Origin: Lyngbya sp. HA4199-MV5 | GTDB taxonomy: Bacteria > Cyanobacteriota > Cyanobacteriia > Leptolyngbyales > Leptolyngbyaceae | NCBI GenBank assembly: GCA_019359375.1 | Contig: JAHHHL010000002.1 | Location: 62,001 to 126,000 of the forward strand | Reading direction: 5' to 3' | Length of the DNA: 64,000 bases | Part shown: one piece after another, positions 9,288-18,371 of the stretch | Layout of the letters: the number at the start of each line of letters is the position of its first letter | Position numbering within the stretch: the stretch's first letter is position 1 | Made by a program: the position numbers and the translations under genes | The notes under the pieces: model-generated | Told to the model about the DNA's origin: nothing | The model's database searches: none | Seen by the model: only the letters and a program-made list of their open reading frames with translations

Positions 9288-10853
9288 ATGTCTAAATTAA
9301 TGCTTCATAAAAGGTCGAAGCACAAGCGTCGGCGTTTTTCCGGCTCTTTCGCTCGCCCGGTTTCCTCAGTCTGGCAGAGCCTTGTTTCTCTGGCGATCGG
9401 CGAGCCAGACGAACGAAGCAAAAGAATGTTACGCAGATTGGTTGTAGCGTTTGGGCTATCGTTGTTGGCAATCGCGGTGTTTAGCCTGCTCACTGGCGCG
9501 CTCCTCGACCCGGCAGTTGCTCAGGATGCGGCTGCGCCTGCTGCGCCTGAACCACCCAAAATGGATACGGGTGATACCGCCTGGGTGCTCACCTCGGCAG
9601 CACTGGTGTTGTTCATGACCCCTGGTCTAGCCTTTTTCTATGGTGGACTCGTGCGATCGCGCAATGTGCTCAACACGATGATGATGAGCCTGGTGGCAAT
9701 GGCGATCGTGGGCGTTACGTGGGTGCTCTGGGGCTACACGCTAGCCTTTGATGTCACCCTTGCTGAAGGTCAAACTTTTGCTCAAGGGATTCAGCAGTTT
9801 GTCGGTGGTCTTGGTTGGCTGGGTCTCAACGGCGTTGCGGCTGATGCTCCTGACCCCATTGGCTATGCGGCAACGATTCCTCACCAGGTGTTTATGGTGT
9901 ACCAGATGATGTTTGCCATCATCACAGTTGCACTGGTGTCTGGGGCGATCGTTGAGCGCATCTCGTTCAAAGCGTTCTTTTGGTTCATCGTCCTGTGGTC
10001 TACCTTCATTTACTCGCCCTTAGCTCACATGGTTTGGGGTAGAGGCTTGTTGGGCGCGATGGGTGCGTTGGACTTTGCGGGTGGCACAGTGGTTCACATC
10101 AGTTCTGGTGTGTCGGCATTGGTCGCTGCCTGGATGCTTGGTCCCCGGAAAGATTGGATGGCTAAGCCAGTCATTCCTCATAATGTCCCCTTTGTCTTGC
10201 TAGGCGTTGGCATTCTGTGGGTTGGCTGGTTCGGCTTTAATGGTGGTAGCGCGCTTGGTGCAGGTAGTCTGGCAACCGTCGCCTTTGTCGCCACCACAGT
10301 CTCGGCTTCTGCAGCGGGTTTAGCGTGGCTTGTGATTGAGTGGTTGTTGAAGGGTAAGCCAACAGCCGTCGGCATTGGGAGCGGTTTCGTGGCTGGTCTG
10401 GTGGGTATTACACCTGCCGCAGGCTTTGTCACACCGTTGTCTGCGATCGTCATCGGTGTTTTGACGGGTCTCGCGTGCTTCTTTGCGGTCAACCTCAAAG
10501 CAAAGCTACAGTTTGATGATTCGTTAGATACCTTCCCGGTACATGGTGTTGGCGGTACGGTTGGAGCAATCTTAACGGGCGTTTTTGCTACAAAAGCCGT
10601 CAACGCGGCTGGTAACAACGGTCTCTTTTATGGCAATCCTGGTCAGCTCGTCACTCAGATTATTGCTGTGTTGATTGCGGCTGTGATTGCAGCCGTTGGC
10701 ACCTTCGTCATTCTCAAAGTGCTGGGTCTGTTCATGGAACTCCGCGTCAAGCCTGAAGTAGAGGACGAAGGGCTGGACATTTACGAGCATGGTGAAGGTG
10801 CATATGGTGAAGAGTTTGCTGGCGAAGTGGCATTTGCCAAACAAGCTGAATAG
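9288..10853 (+). CDS. amt: Ammonium transporter, Amt family
   Basis: 521-residue ammonium channel of the plasma membrane. An N-terminal hydrophobic leader (near residues 47-78, ending PAVAQ) precedes the mature domain, as in many cyanobacterial Amt proteins. The mature part begins MDTGDTAWVLTSAALVLFM and shows the family signatures FYGGLVRSRNVLN, DFAGGTVVHISSGVSAL and DTFPVHGVGGTVGA, with the twin pore histidines expected in the VVHI and FPVHG motifs. Eleven helices fit the length. The upstream NtcA-like site suggests induction under nitrogen limitation. The next gene begins seven bases after the stop. The ATG start is followed by a Lys/Arg-rich 45-residue stretch; the ATG at 9426 just before the leader would be an alternative start. 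Confidence 0.93.
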   Translation: MSKLMLHKRSKHKRRRFSGSFARPVSSVWQSLVSLAIGEPDERSKRMLRRLVVAFGLSLLAIAVFSLLTGALLDPAVAQDAAAPAAPEPPKMDTGDTAWVLTSAALVLFMTPGLAFFYGGLVRSRNVLNTMMMSLVAMAIVGVTWVLWGYTLAFDVTLAEGQTFAQGIQQFVGGLGWLGLNGVAADAPDPIGYAATIPHQVFMVYQMMFAIITVALVSGAIVERISFKAFFWFIVLWSTFIYSPLAHMVWGRGLLGAMGALDFAGGTVVHISSGVSALVAAWMLGPRKDWMAKPVIPHNVPFVLLGVGILWVGWFGFNGGSALGAGSLATVAFVATTVSASAAGLAWLVIEWLLKGKPTAVGIGSGFVAGLVGITPAAGFVTPLSAIVIGVLTGLACFFAVNLKAKLQFDDSLDTFPVHGVGGTVGAILTGVFATKAVNAAGNNGLFYGNPGQLVTQIIAVLIAAVIAAVGTFVILKVLGLFMELRVKPEVEDEGLDIYEHGEGAYGEEFAGEVAFAKQAE

Positions 10854-10859
10854 AGGCAC

Positions 10860-11822
10860 TTGAAAAAGCTGAAATTGCCACTACAATCTGACTCAAATCA
10901 TCTTAAATCTGAGCCAGTGTTTAGGCGATTTCTTTCTCTTCCTGGTTGGGCTATCCTGTCGTTTGGCATTAGTGGGCTGCTACTTGCGTCTGCATTGCTA
11001 CTACGTTGGGGTAGCCTGACTGGTTTTTTGCAGGTTAATGCGTCCACAGTACAAGCGCTGCCAACGACAGTGACTCCAACGGCTTCACTGGGTACACGCC
11101 ACCAGTTGACGTATGAACAGTGGGTTACCCTTCTAGGGCGAGAGGCTAAGGTTGCAGCAGAGTCACACCCCAAAGACCTCACCGTTTTAGCAGGAGACTC
11201 TCTTAGTCTGTGGTTTCCGCCCGATTTGTTGCCTCAGGGGCATGTTTGGCTGAACCAGGGTATTTCCGGTGAAACATCGTTTGGACTGTTGAGGCGACTC
11301 AAGCTGTTCGATCGCACCCAGCCCGAAACGGTGTTTGTGATGATTGGCATTAACGATCTGATTCGAGGCATCAGCACTGAGACCCTGTTGGCAAATTATC
11401 GTGAGATCCTACTGCATCTAAAAAAGGCGCATCCTCAGGCTCAAATCGTTGTGCAGTCAATTTTGCCTCATGCTGGGAGTCGGTTGCAGCGATCGCCAAC
11501 CCTGAGTTCTCCCCTACCCGATCAGCCACTGACGCTGTGGAAACCTCGTTTGGCGATCGTGCCCAATCACTACATTCAACAACTAAATGAGTCCTTAGCG
11601 GCAATGGCAAAGGCAGAAGGTCTCGACTATCTCGATTTGTACCCCTCTTTTACAGATGCCAATGGCGATCTGGCGGCTGATCTCACTACGGATGGGCTGC
11701 ATTTGAGTGTGAAAGGCTATCAGGTGTGGCGATCGCGCCTCCAACAGTTTGCACAGCAGCAAGTTACCGCTGCCGATCAGTTTCCTAAGGCACCCGAAAC
11801 GCAGGCAGGCATGAAACACTAG
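10860..11822 (+). CDS. SGNH/GDSL hydrolase with N-terminal membrane anchor
   Basis: 320-residue lipase/esterase-like protein. An N-terminal helix (near residues 30-50) suggests a membrane-anchored, periplasm-facing enzyme. The catalytic blocks of the SGNH fold are all visible: LAGDSLSLW (nucleophile Ser), NQGISGETS (Gly block), GINDLIRG (Asn block) and DGLHLSVKGY (Asp/His pair). The start is TTG with GAGG upstream, seven bases after the amt stop, so it is likely co-transcribed with amt. The TAG stop codon is formed by the first bases of a MITE-like element that begins at 11821, so the native C-terminus may have been cut or altered. Substrate unknown. Confidence 0.8.
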   Translation: MKKLKLPLQSDSNHLKSEPVFRRFLSLPGWAILSFGISGLLLASALLLRWGSLTGFLQVNASTVQALPTTVTPTASLGTRHQLTYEQWVTLLGREAKVAAESHPKDLTVLAGDSLSLWFPPDLLPQGHVWLNQGISGETSFGLLRRLKLFDRTQPETVFVMIGINDLIRGISTETLLANYREILLHLKKAHPQAQIVVQSILPHAGSRLQRSPTLSSPLPDQPLTLWKPRLAIVPNHYIQQLNESLAAMAKAEGLDYLDLYPSFTDANGDLAADLTTDGLHLSVKGYQVWRSRLQQFAQQQVTAADQFPKAPETQAGMKH

Positions 11823-11948
11823 GGGCTGTCATCAATTACGACTACACATCACTTGCAGCAAGGATTTCAGCCCCTAGCCTCATGTGTTGGGGCGGGCGCG
11901 ACCATGCTGATACCGCAAGGTTTCGGAGCTGAATTGACGACGCGCCCT
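11821..11948 (+). repeat. MITE-like element, copy 1
   Basis: 128-bp non-coding element with near-identical ends: AGGGGCTGTCATCAATT at the left, and the reverse complement of AGGGCGCGTCRTCAATT at the right. Internally it is two imperfect hairpins, one closed by AGGGGCTG...CAGCCCCT and one by GGGCGCG...CGCGCCC. Four further copies lie at 49147-49274, 57150-57276, 57390-57517 and 61728-61853. It begins inside the stop codon of the SGNH hydrolase gene. No clear target-site duplication is seen. Confidence 0.85.
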
Positions 11949-12019
11949 GACCAGGCTATGGCGTTTTCCCCCAAGAGAGTGCCAAGATTGGAGCGGAGCC
12001 GCATTCTTCCGCAACTGCT

Positions 12020-13558
12020 ATGACGGACCTTACCGTATCGATCGCCCAGCACTATCACGAGCGGACAAAATACAATCCCGAAACGATTAAGACGAAACAG
12101 CAACCGCTCGATTGGAGCCAACAACCCGTACCGTTCAAGGAATATAAGATTGGGGTTCCGGTTGATCTAAAACCCTATCTAACCGATAATCCAACCGCCT
12201 TCGACAGCGACCCAAACAGCATCTGGTGGCAGCGCTTATCGAGACTGCTGCTCTGTAGCTATGGGTTAACGGGCAAAGTGGTTGCCTCTGGTAGTTCCCA
12301 TTATTTGCGGGCTGCCCCTTCTGCTGGCGGGCTGTACCCGGCTGAGCTTTATCTTATCTCTCGTGGTACCCCGCTTTTACCCGCAGGTTTGTACAACTAT
12401 CAAGCCTATACTCACTCCTTGATCCACTTTTGGGAGAGTGATGTGTGGACAAAGCTGCAAGCCGCCTGCTACTGGCATCCGGTGCTGGAAAATACACAGC
12501 TTGCCCTGGTGACAACGGCTGTTTTCAGGCGCTCGGCATGGCGCTATCACGATCGTGCCTACCGCCGTATCTGTTTGGATACAGGTCATTTGCTCGGCAA
12601 TCTTGAACTGGCGTGTGCGCTCACAGACTATCGTCCCCACTTGATTGGGGGCTTTATCGACGATGCCATGCAGCAACTCCTCTATTTAGATGCTGAGCAA
12701 GAAGGCGCGATCGCCATTCTCCCGATCGCTGATTTACTGGATGTTAAGCAGAATCTTTCTTTGGCACGCACAGCGCTACCCGCTGCCACACACTTTGAGT
12801 ACCCAGCCATTCCAGACGGGCAGATGCTTGGCTACTTGCATCAAGCGACTCAACTTCCCCTCGATACGACCGTCAAAGTGAACTGGAAGCCAACCGCAAC
12901 CTCTGCACAGCGTGCCGACAAGTACAATTTTCCCTTTTGCCTCAAGGTCTCTACACTATCGCCGCCGATCGACTGGGGTAGCCAACTGGAGCAACTCGAA
13001 ACAACGCTGCTGCAACGGCGATCGACGCGTGCTTACAGTGGCGAGGCGCTCACCTTTGAGGAACTGATTGCCCTGCTTGACTTTACTTACCAGCATCAAC
13101 ACTACATCGACCAAGGACTGGACGGTTCGCCAGACTACTTTGACGTGAGCCTGGTCGAAACGTTTATCGCCGTGTCTTCTGTAACCGGGCTAGAAGAAGG
13201 CTGCTACTACTACGCGCCGAAGACGCAAGAACTGCGCCAAATTCGGTTCAAAAACTTCCGTCAAGAATTACACTTCCTCTGTTTATGGCAAGATTTGGGG
13301 CGCGATGCAGGAGTTGTGCTGTTTCATACAGCCGATCTTAAGACCGCGATCGCCGCCTATGGCGATCGGGCTTATCGCTACCTTCATATGGATGCGGGTC
13401 ATTTAGGTCAACGACTCAACCTAGCAGCGATTCGGCTAGGGTTGGGTGTAAGCGGTATCGCTGGCTTTTTTGATGACCAGGTGAATGAAGTATTGGGCAT
13501 TCCGATCGATGAAGCCGTTCTCTACATCACAACCTTAGGGCGTTCTGCTGAGCGCTAA
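12020..13558 (+). CDS. SagB/ThcOx-type double nitroreductase
   Basis: 512-residue FMN-dependent oxidoreductase-like protein made of two nitroreductase domains. The first domain (near 30-240) has YLRAAPSAGGLYPAELYL. The second (near 320-510) opens with LLQRRSTRAYSGEALTFEEL, has VETFIAVSSVTGLEEGCYYY, and ends in the AAIRLGLGVSGIAGFFDD region. SagB-like enzymes oxidise azoline rings in thiazole/oxazole-modified peptides, but here no cyclodehydratase, precursor or transporter is adjacent, so the substrate is unknown. The gene follows MITE copy 1 by about 70 bases, and its promoter may overlap the element. Confidence 0.8.
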   Translation: MTDLTVSIAQHYHERTKYNPETIKTKQQPLDWSQQPVPFKEYKIGVPVDLKPYLTDNPTAFDSDPNSIWWQRLSRLLLCSYGLTGKVVASGSSHYLRAAPSAGGLYPAELYLISRGTPLLPAGLYNYQAYTHSLIHFWESDVWTKLQAACYWHPVLENTQLALVTTAVFRRSAWRYHDRAYRRICLDTGHLLGNLELACALTDYRPHLIGGFIDDAMQQLLYLDAEQEGAIAILPIADLLDVKQNLSLARTALPAATHFEYPAIPDGQMLGYLHQATQLPLDTTVKVNWKPTATSAQRADKYNFPFCLKVSTLSPPIDWGSQLEQLETTLLQRRSTRAYSGEALTFEELIALLDFTYQHQHYIDQGLDGSPDYFDVSLVETFIAVSSVTGLEEGCYYYAPKTQELRQIRFKNFRQELHFLCLWQDLGRDAGVVLFHTADLKTAIAAYGDRAYRYLHMDAGHLGQRLNLAAIRLGLGVSGIAGFFDDQVNEVLGIPIDEAVLYITTLGRSAER

Positions 13559-13633
13559 CGCGGCATTGAACCTTTTGAAAATAAGCGTGGTCTTACCTCA
13601 AACAACTGACACCAAGTTGCTAAAAAAACGAGA

Positions 13634-13661
13634 TGCATGAGTACGGTATGTAACTCATGCA
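13634..13661. promoter_or_regulatory. Perfect palindrome upstream of the Spy-like gene
   Basis: TGCATGAGT (13634-13642) and ACTCATGCA (13653-13661) are perfect 9-base inverted arms around a 10-base spacer. The site sits about 90 bases before the start of the periplasmic Spy-like gene, so it could be an operator or a leader hairpin. I do not recognise the regulator. Confidence 0.4.
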
Positions 13662-13749
13662 CCCTCGGTTTCTGTCTAGAAATAGCAACACCAAACGGAA
13701 CCGTCAGTTGCCTCTCTTACGCGACCCTTTCAAAACACACACAATCACT

Positions 13750-14211
13750 ATGAACCTAAAACGCTTCTTACTCCTACCTGGTGCTTTGGCTCTTGCACTG
13801 TCCCTTGTGACTCCCATGTTGCCGGTTGGTGCTCAAAGCCCAGCGCCTGCTGCCGATCAGTATCAAAAACGGGGGGTTAACCTGAACCTGACTGACGAGC
13901 AGAAAGCACAATTAAAGCAAATTCGGGAATCGACTCGTAGCCAAATTGATGCTGTGTTAACCCCAGAGCAGAAGGCTCAACTCGCCGCTGCCAAACAGCA
14001 GAGACAAGAAGGGCAACCAGGACAACGAGCCAAAAAAGCACGCGGCGTGTGGGCTTCCCTGAACCTCACGGCTGACCAAAAAACCAAAATTCAGGCGATT
14101 CGTCAGGATGCCAAGCAGCAGATGGATACAGTCCTAACCCCCGAACAACGTCAGCAACTGGAGCAAGCTCGACAACAGAGACAACAAAGACGGCAGCAAC
14201 CCAGCCAGTAA
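13750..14211 (+). CDS. Spy/CpxP-like periplasmic protein
   Basis: 153-residue secreted protein. It begins with a signal peptide (MNLKRFLLLPGALALALSL, cleavage expected after VGAQS). The mature part is two copies of an LNLTxxQKxxxxxIRxxxxxQxxxVLTPEQ unit (near residues 42-75 and 98-131), the LTxxQ helical signature of Spy/CpxP periplasmic chaperones and stress sensors, followed by a Gln/Arg-rich tail. I use the ATG at 13750, which directly precedes the signal peptide. A palindrome upstream may regulate it and a hairpin with a short T-run follows. Confidence 0.8.
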   Translation: MNLKRFLLLPGALALALSLVTPMLPVGAQSPAPAADQYQKRGVNLNLTDEQKAQLKQIRESTRSQIDAVLTPEQKAQLAAAKQQRQEGQPGQRAKKARGVWASLNLTADQKTKIQAIRQDAKQQMDTVLTPEQRQQLEQARQQRQQRRQQPSQ

Positions 14212-14285
14212 GCCAGGTGTATCTTGCGATGAGGCGGGTTGTGTTACCTTGCCTGCAAAAATAATCCGCTCTGGATTCTAAAGAG

Positions 14286-14325
14286 AAGAGGGTATGGGAG
14301 ATGAAAACCTCCTGTGCCCTCTTTT
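14286..14325 (+). terminator. Probable terminator of the Spy-like gene
   Basis: AAGAGGG (14286-14292) pairs with CCCTCTT (14317-14323), with an inner GGAG/CTCC pair, and the right arm runs into TTTT. It lies about 75 bases after the stop codon. Confidence 0.55.
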
Positions 14326-14929
14326 CCCGTTGGCTATCTTAATTGAATCTTTAGTTTGTGCTATCGCTTGCTGACAGCATGGGGTTGCGTAAATGGTGAC
14401 GCAATCCAGCCTTCATTCTACTGGTCAAGGCAATCTTGACGGTTAAACCCCAAGGATTGATTGAACTTTACCCTCAGCGCTGAGTACGCAGAATATCCAG
14501 AAGAGCGCCACCGAAGTGTCTACAGCTCCGTACTGCTAACCCAAGCAGCATGGCAAGGCGCAGCCTAAGCGTTGACGGGTTGCTGCTTTCACGGCTCTCA
14601 GAGCATTGAAGCGGCGCGTCGATCGCCCACACTATCTGCTCAGAGAAGACACTAACCGGAACTGGAAAACGATGAAAAGGCAATTCTGAAGGGATTTGTC
14701 TATTTTTTAGCAAGCAGTTGCATACTTTCAACAGTTACTATCAGTGACAAGGATGCTTGGTCACTCGCGACGCTGTATTCGTTTCGCAAGCAATTAGCAG
14801 TTAAGGCATGAGAAAAACGATACAGACGGTGTACTATGATTTGATAGGTAAGAACGTAGCCAACGCCTTTACCTTCTGGCAAAGGTCAGTAAATCTGAGG
14901 TCCACTCCATATAATTCCGAGCTAAGTTG
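14326..14929. other. Intergenic region upstream of cyAbrB gene
   Basis: About 600 bases. It has no gene I can support; the open frames on the minus strand here (14474-14731, 14700-14882) show no family features. A TATAAT-like ATATAAT stands at 14910-14915, close to the AbrB start. A long 5' leader for the regulator gene is possible. Confidence 0.4.
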
Positions 14930-15319
14930 ATGAGTAAAAAGAAAAAAATTGAGCCTCTTACGGGTGAAGCGCTGCTCAAGAAAGTGAAAGAGTTGGAGCA
15001 TCACAGCAAGGAAGAAAAAGCTCGGGAGTGCGGCTACTACACCGTGACCAAAAATGGTGTAGAGCGAGTGAATATGATGAAGTTCTTGAACGCGTTGATC
15101 GATGCTGAGGGTATCGAGCTTGACGGCAAGCAAAACGCCAACGGTCGTGGCGGTCGTAGCGCCAGCTATCGAATTAGCGTTCAGTCCAATGGCAATTTGC
15201 TGATTGGCTCCGCTTATACTAAGCAGATGGAGCTAAAGCCGGGTGATGAATTTGAAATCTCTTTGGGTCGGAAGCACATCCACCTCAAGCAGATTGACCA
15301 ACTTGATGAAGAAGCTTAA
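14930..15319 (+). CDS. AbrB-like transcriptional regulator, cyAbrB family
   Basis: 129-residue DNA-binding regulator of the cyanobacterial AbrB family, which control nitrogen, carbon and redox-related genes. N-terminal PLTGEALLKKVKELE and ECGYYTVTKNGVERVNMMKF are the family's own domain. The C-terminal SYRISVQSNGNLLIGSAYT and KPGDEFEISLGRKHIHLKQ form the AbrB-like swapped-hairpin DNA-binding part. The sequence looks closest to the cyAbrB1 (CalA) clade, but I cannot verify this. The ATG at 14930 is preferred over a TTG three bases upstream. A 36-codon gene starts on the base right after its stop codon. Confidence 0.9.
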   Translation: MSKKKKIEPLTGEALLKKVKELEHHSKEEKARECGYYTVTKNGVERVNMMKFLNALIDAEGIELDGKQNANGRGGRSASYRISVQSNGNLLIGSAYTKQMELKPGDEFEISLGRKHIHLKQIDQLDEEA

Positions 15320-15430
15320 ATGGACACAATCGATTGGATGACTGCCCTCCCCGTTGCACTGGCGATCGCCATTTTTGTGGGCGGCTTGCTCATGATGTTC
15401 AGCAATATCTGGACAATCCGTAATAAATAG
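15320..15430 (+). CDS. Tiny single-helix membrane protein after cyAbrB
   Basis: A 36-residue frame begins with ATG on the base after the AbrB TAA stop. It encodes a short acidic N-terminus (MDTIDWMT), one hydrophobic helix (about ALPVALAIAIFVGGLLMMF) and a short basic tail ending IRNK. The zero-base spacing suggests translational coupling with the regulator. Size and layout resemble the very small single-helix subunits of photosynthetic or NDH complexes, but I do not recognise it as any of them. It could also be chance. Confidence 0.5.
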   Translation: MDTIDWMTALPVALAIAIFVGGLLMMFSNIWTIRNK

Positions 15431-15498
15431 CTGTCGTGATTAATCAATGTCGTGCTTCGTAGCTGCCCTGATCAATCGGTAGTCAGGCAAGTAGGCAG

Positions 15499-17496
15499 TC
15501 AGACAGGTGCTTGCGATGGCGGTGCATTGACTGGTTTGCTGTTCACTGAGTCAGTGAGCATCGAGTCTGCAAGCGGGGCTTCAGGCATAATTGGTTTAGC
15601 AATCAAGGTACTGGCTTCGGCTGCAACCTCCACATAGGGCTGAAGCGATTGCTGCATTAAAGACAGGCTACATGCCAGGGTAATTTTTTCCCGCTCAAGT
15701 ATACCGACAATGCGGCGATGATCGTTGCGATCGACCACGGGCAACTGGCGCAAGCCTCTTGCAGACATCCGCATGAGTGCATCATCAAGCGGCTCATCAT
15801 CGTAGGCATACAGCAAGTCTGTGGTACAAATGGCACTCAATGTCTGGCTAGACGGGCTAAAGCTAAGTCCGTCGATCGACCCATGAGTGTGACTATACTC
15901 CCATCGTGAAATAAAACGATGAATGTCCTGTAGCGTCACAATGCCGATGAGTTGCTGTGCGTCATTCACCACTAACGCGCTACGGGATTGGTGCTGCGTC
16001 ATTGCCAGCCCTGCTTGCAATACTGACCATGCACCAGGCAGCGCCAGAAAGTCCTGGTGCATTGCCTGCAAGACTGGCAGCACATGTAACATCTCTGAAT
16101 CTTGATCCGGTTGGAGTGTAAGACCTGTTGACTGTACGGCTGTTGTATTATGAGCGATCGGACTGAGACGGTCAGCAAGCCAGACGCTCAAACTCACAGC
16201 CGCCATCAGGGGCAAAATAATCCGGTAGTCGCGGGTAAGCTCAAACAGCAGCAGAATGGCGGTCAACGGCGCACGGGCACTTGCAGCCAGCACAGCCGCC
16301 ATCCCAACCATCGCATAGGCGGGAGGTGCCGCAATGTCTCCAGGCGATATGGGCAGCACGATCGCCATCGCTTTCCCATACGCTGCACCAAGCGAGGCAC
16401 CCAGAAACATCGCTGGTGCAAATAACCCGCCGACGAGACCACTCCCCAAACTCACAGCGGTCATCACCAGCTTAGCGATCAGCAAACTCAGCAGCAGCAG
16501 CAACGAAAAGTGAGCATCTCGCAACATGGCTTCGATCGTTTCGTAGCCAATGCCCAGAATTTGGGGAAATTGCAGCGCCACGATGCCAACGCAAAGACCA
16601 CCAACGACAGGGCGAAACACCGACGGCAAGCGACTCATCCAGTGCAATCCAGAGACCTGCCCCTCAAAGAATCGCTGTGCGATCTGAATAGACTGGGTAT
16701 AAGCGATCGACACCAGGCTTGCGAACAGACCCAACCCAAGGTACAGAGGCAGTTCCAACGGGCTACGCACCTCATAGCTCGGCAGCATAAACGGCGGTTG
16801 CCCACCTAGCCCAATTTGGGCAATCAACGCCGCAACAACTGCCGAGAGCAAAACAACACTCACCGCAGAGGTAGCAAACGTCGTGCCCAGCACCACTTCT
16901 AGAGCAAAAAATACTCCTGCGATCGGGGCATTAAACCCAGCCGCCAAGCCAGCAGCAGCCCCAGCTCCCAACAACAGACGCTGACGCTCCTTCGACATCT
17001 GTAGCGTTTGCCCAATGAGCACTCCAATATTGGCACCAATCTCAACACTCGGACCTTCAGGACCCAGTGATGCTCCCGTGCCCAATGATACTGACGCTGC
17101 AACCGCTTTGGCACTGGCTCGCAAGGGCGAAACGTTGCCGAGTCCTTGTGCGGCGGCAATCAACGCTGACAAACTGGGACCAAAGTCCTTCAGGAACCAG
17201 CGCATGATGCCGACCATAAACCCACCCAAAACGGGAATACAGGCGAGTGTCCAGAAACCCAGAGGCGCAATCACTCCCATCACATCCTCTAGCATGAGGC
17301 TCTGGATCTGTTGAATCAGGTAATGGAACAGCACGACAGCACACCCCGTACCGCAGCCAATGACAAGCGCCAACAGCAGGACAACCGTTTCGGGGGAAGG
17401 CTGAAGACGATTAAAGGTACTGCTCAGGAAGAGAGTAGAAGGTTTAAAGGCAGCGGGTGCGGTAGTCAGAGCATCGGAGGGTGAACTGGCGATCAT
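15499..17496 (-). CDS. ClC-type chloride channel/antiporter with CBS domains
   Basis: 665-residue ClC family membrane protein. The channel part (about residues 35-450) carries the selectivity motifs GTGASLGPEGPSVEIGANIG (with GPEGP), GFNAPIAGVFFALE and GSGLVGGLFAPAMFLGASLG. The soluble C-terminal half (about 470-630) has two CBS domains that usually bind adenosine nucleotides and gate transport (SRSALVVNDAQQLIGIVTLQ, then LRQLPVVDRNDHRRIVGILE). It is distinct from the CLC-F type protein at 53.4 kb. It converges on the cyAbrB gene pair with only about 70 bases between them. Confidence 0.9.
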   Translation of the reverse strand: MIASSPSDALTTAPAAFKPSTLFLSSTFNRLQPSPETVVLLLALVIGCGTGCAVVLFHYLIQQIQSLMLEDVMGVIAPLGFWTLACIPVLGGFMVGIMRWFLKDFGPSLSALIAAAQGLGNVSPLRASAKAVAASVSLGTGASLGPEGPSVEIGANIGVLIGQTLQMSKERQRLLLGAGAAAGLAAGFNAPIAGVFFALEVVLGTTFATSAVSVVLLSAVVAALIAQIGLGGQPPFMLPSYEVRSPLELPLYLGLGLFASLVSIAYTQSIQIAQRFFEGQVSGLHWMSRLPSVFRPVVGGLCVGIVALQFPQILGIGYETIEAMLRDAHFSLLLLLSLLIAKLVMTAVSLGSGLVGGLFAPAMFLGASLGAAYGKAMAIVLPISPGDIAAPPAYAMVGMAAVLAASARAPLTAILLLFELTRDYRIILPLMAAVSLSVWLADRLSPIAHNTTAVQSTGLTLQPDQDSEMLHVLPVLQAMHQDFLALPGAWSVLQAGLAMTQHQSRSALVVNDAQQLIGIVTLQDIHRFISRWEYSHTHGSIDGLSFSPSSQTLSAICTTDLLYAYDDEPLDDALMRMSARGLRQLPVVDRNDHRRIVGILEREKITLACSLSLMQQSLQPYVEVAAEASTLIAKPIMPEAPLADSMLTDSVNSKPVNAPPSQAPV

Positions 17497-17905
17497 GAAG
17501 CGATGGTGGCGATTATGAGATCACGTTTAATTTTTATTGCTGGTATTCCCATTCTCACTTATTTTTAGCGCCGTAGCGAGCCTGATTGTACCTGAACCAC
17601 CCCACGGACAAAGACGTTGATCATGACTCTTATGGGTAGAACCTATACAGGTTTGGGGCTGCACTTTATATCGGAGCCTGAAGATTAAAAAAAGCGAAGC
17701 AGCAGGCTGAAAAGGTTCTCAAACCTGAATCGCGCAGGTTACACTAAGCGAGGCAAGCATCTGGATTTACATGCATTTAGGCGACGATTCCGCCCTGTGG
17801 TCTTATTTTGCAAAGATTGATGTTGCAAATACTTAAACGCCTGGATTCCTTAGGGAATACTCATTGAATTGATTAAGTAAGCCTCTGTAACGGTGAACGA
17901 TTCAG
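17497..17905. other. Divergent intergenic region
   Basis: About 410 bases between the ClC gene (minus) and the zinc-ribbon gene (plus), expected to hold both promoters. I see an AT-rich stretch near 17525-17560 and no gene, hairpin or repeat of note. Confidence 0.4.
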
Positions 17906-18325
17906 ATGAACGCGCATACATTTGATACGGATTCTCCTGTCTGCCCTATTTGTCATCGGGCTGGTGTGATTAAACCCCACAAAATTTTGAAAGGATTGCT
18001 GACCTGCCAAAACTGCCGCGAGCGGTTAGTAGTAAGCTGGAGCGGTCATTATGTGCGCGATCCGTTTAGCCTCAAGCCCCTTGCCACAGAGCAAATGCTA
18101 CGGCGCGAAAGCCACCCACTGGCTCGGATGCAGCGCGATTTTAAGCTGGTCATTCCTTCAATGATATGGACGGTTCTGGGTAGCGCCATTTTTGTGGGCA
18201 CGGCGGTATTTCTCGTGCAAAATGCTCCGATCAAACGCACGCCGCCAGCACAGCCATTGTCGTCACCTGCCAGCGTGGAGCGATCGCCCAACCTTAATCA
18301 ACCGCCCAACTTCAATAAATCGTAA
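17906..18325 (+). CDS. Zinc-ribbon membrane protein
   Basis: 139-residue protein of unknown function. The N-terminal part has two CxxC pairs (CPIC near residue 13 and CQNC near 34) forming a small zinc ribbon. One transmembrane helix follows near residues 85-105 (MIWTVLGSAIFVGTAVFLV) and then a Pro/Asn-rich tail, so the ribbon is probably cytoplasmic and membrane-tethered. It is a monocistronic plus-strand gene with a convergent neighbour downstream. Confidence 0.7.
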   Translation: MNAHTFDTDSPVCPICHRAGVIKPHKILKGLLTCQNCRERLVVSWSGHYVRDPFSLKPLATEQMLRRESHPLARMQRDFKLVIPSMIWTVLGSAIFVGTAVFLVQNAPIKRTPPAQPLSSPASVERSPNLNQPPNFNKS

Positions 18326-18371
18326 AAAGCCTGTAGCTTCAGCACAGCTAACTAATGTGCAGCGCAATGGT

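Noticed and set aside
12020-13558. SagB-like gene as part of a thiazole/oxazole-modified peptide cluster
   Set aside because: No cyclodehydratase, precursor peptide or transporter gene lies next to it, so only the enzyme family is reported.
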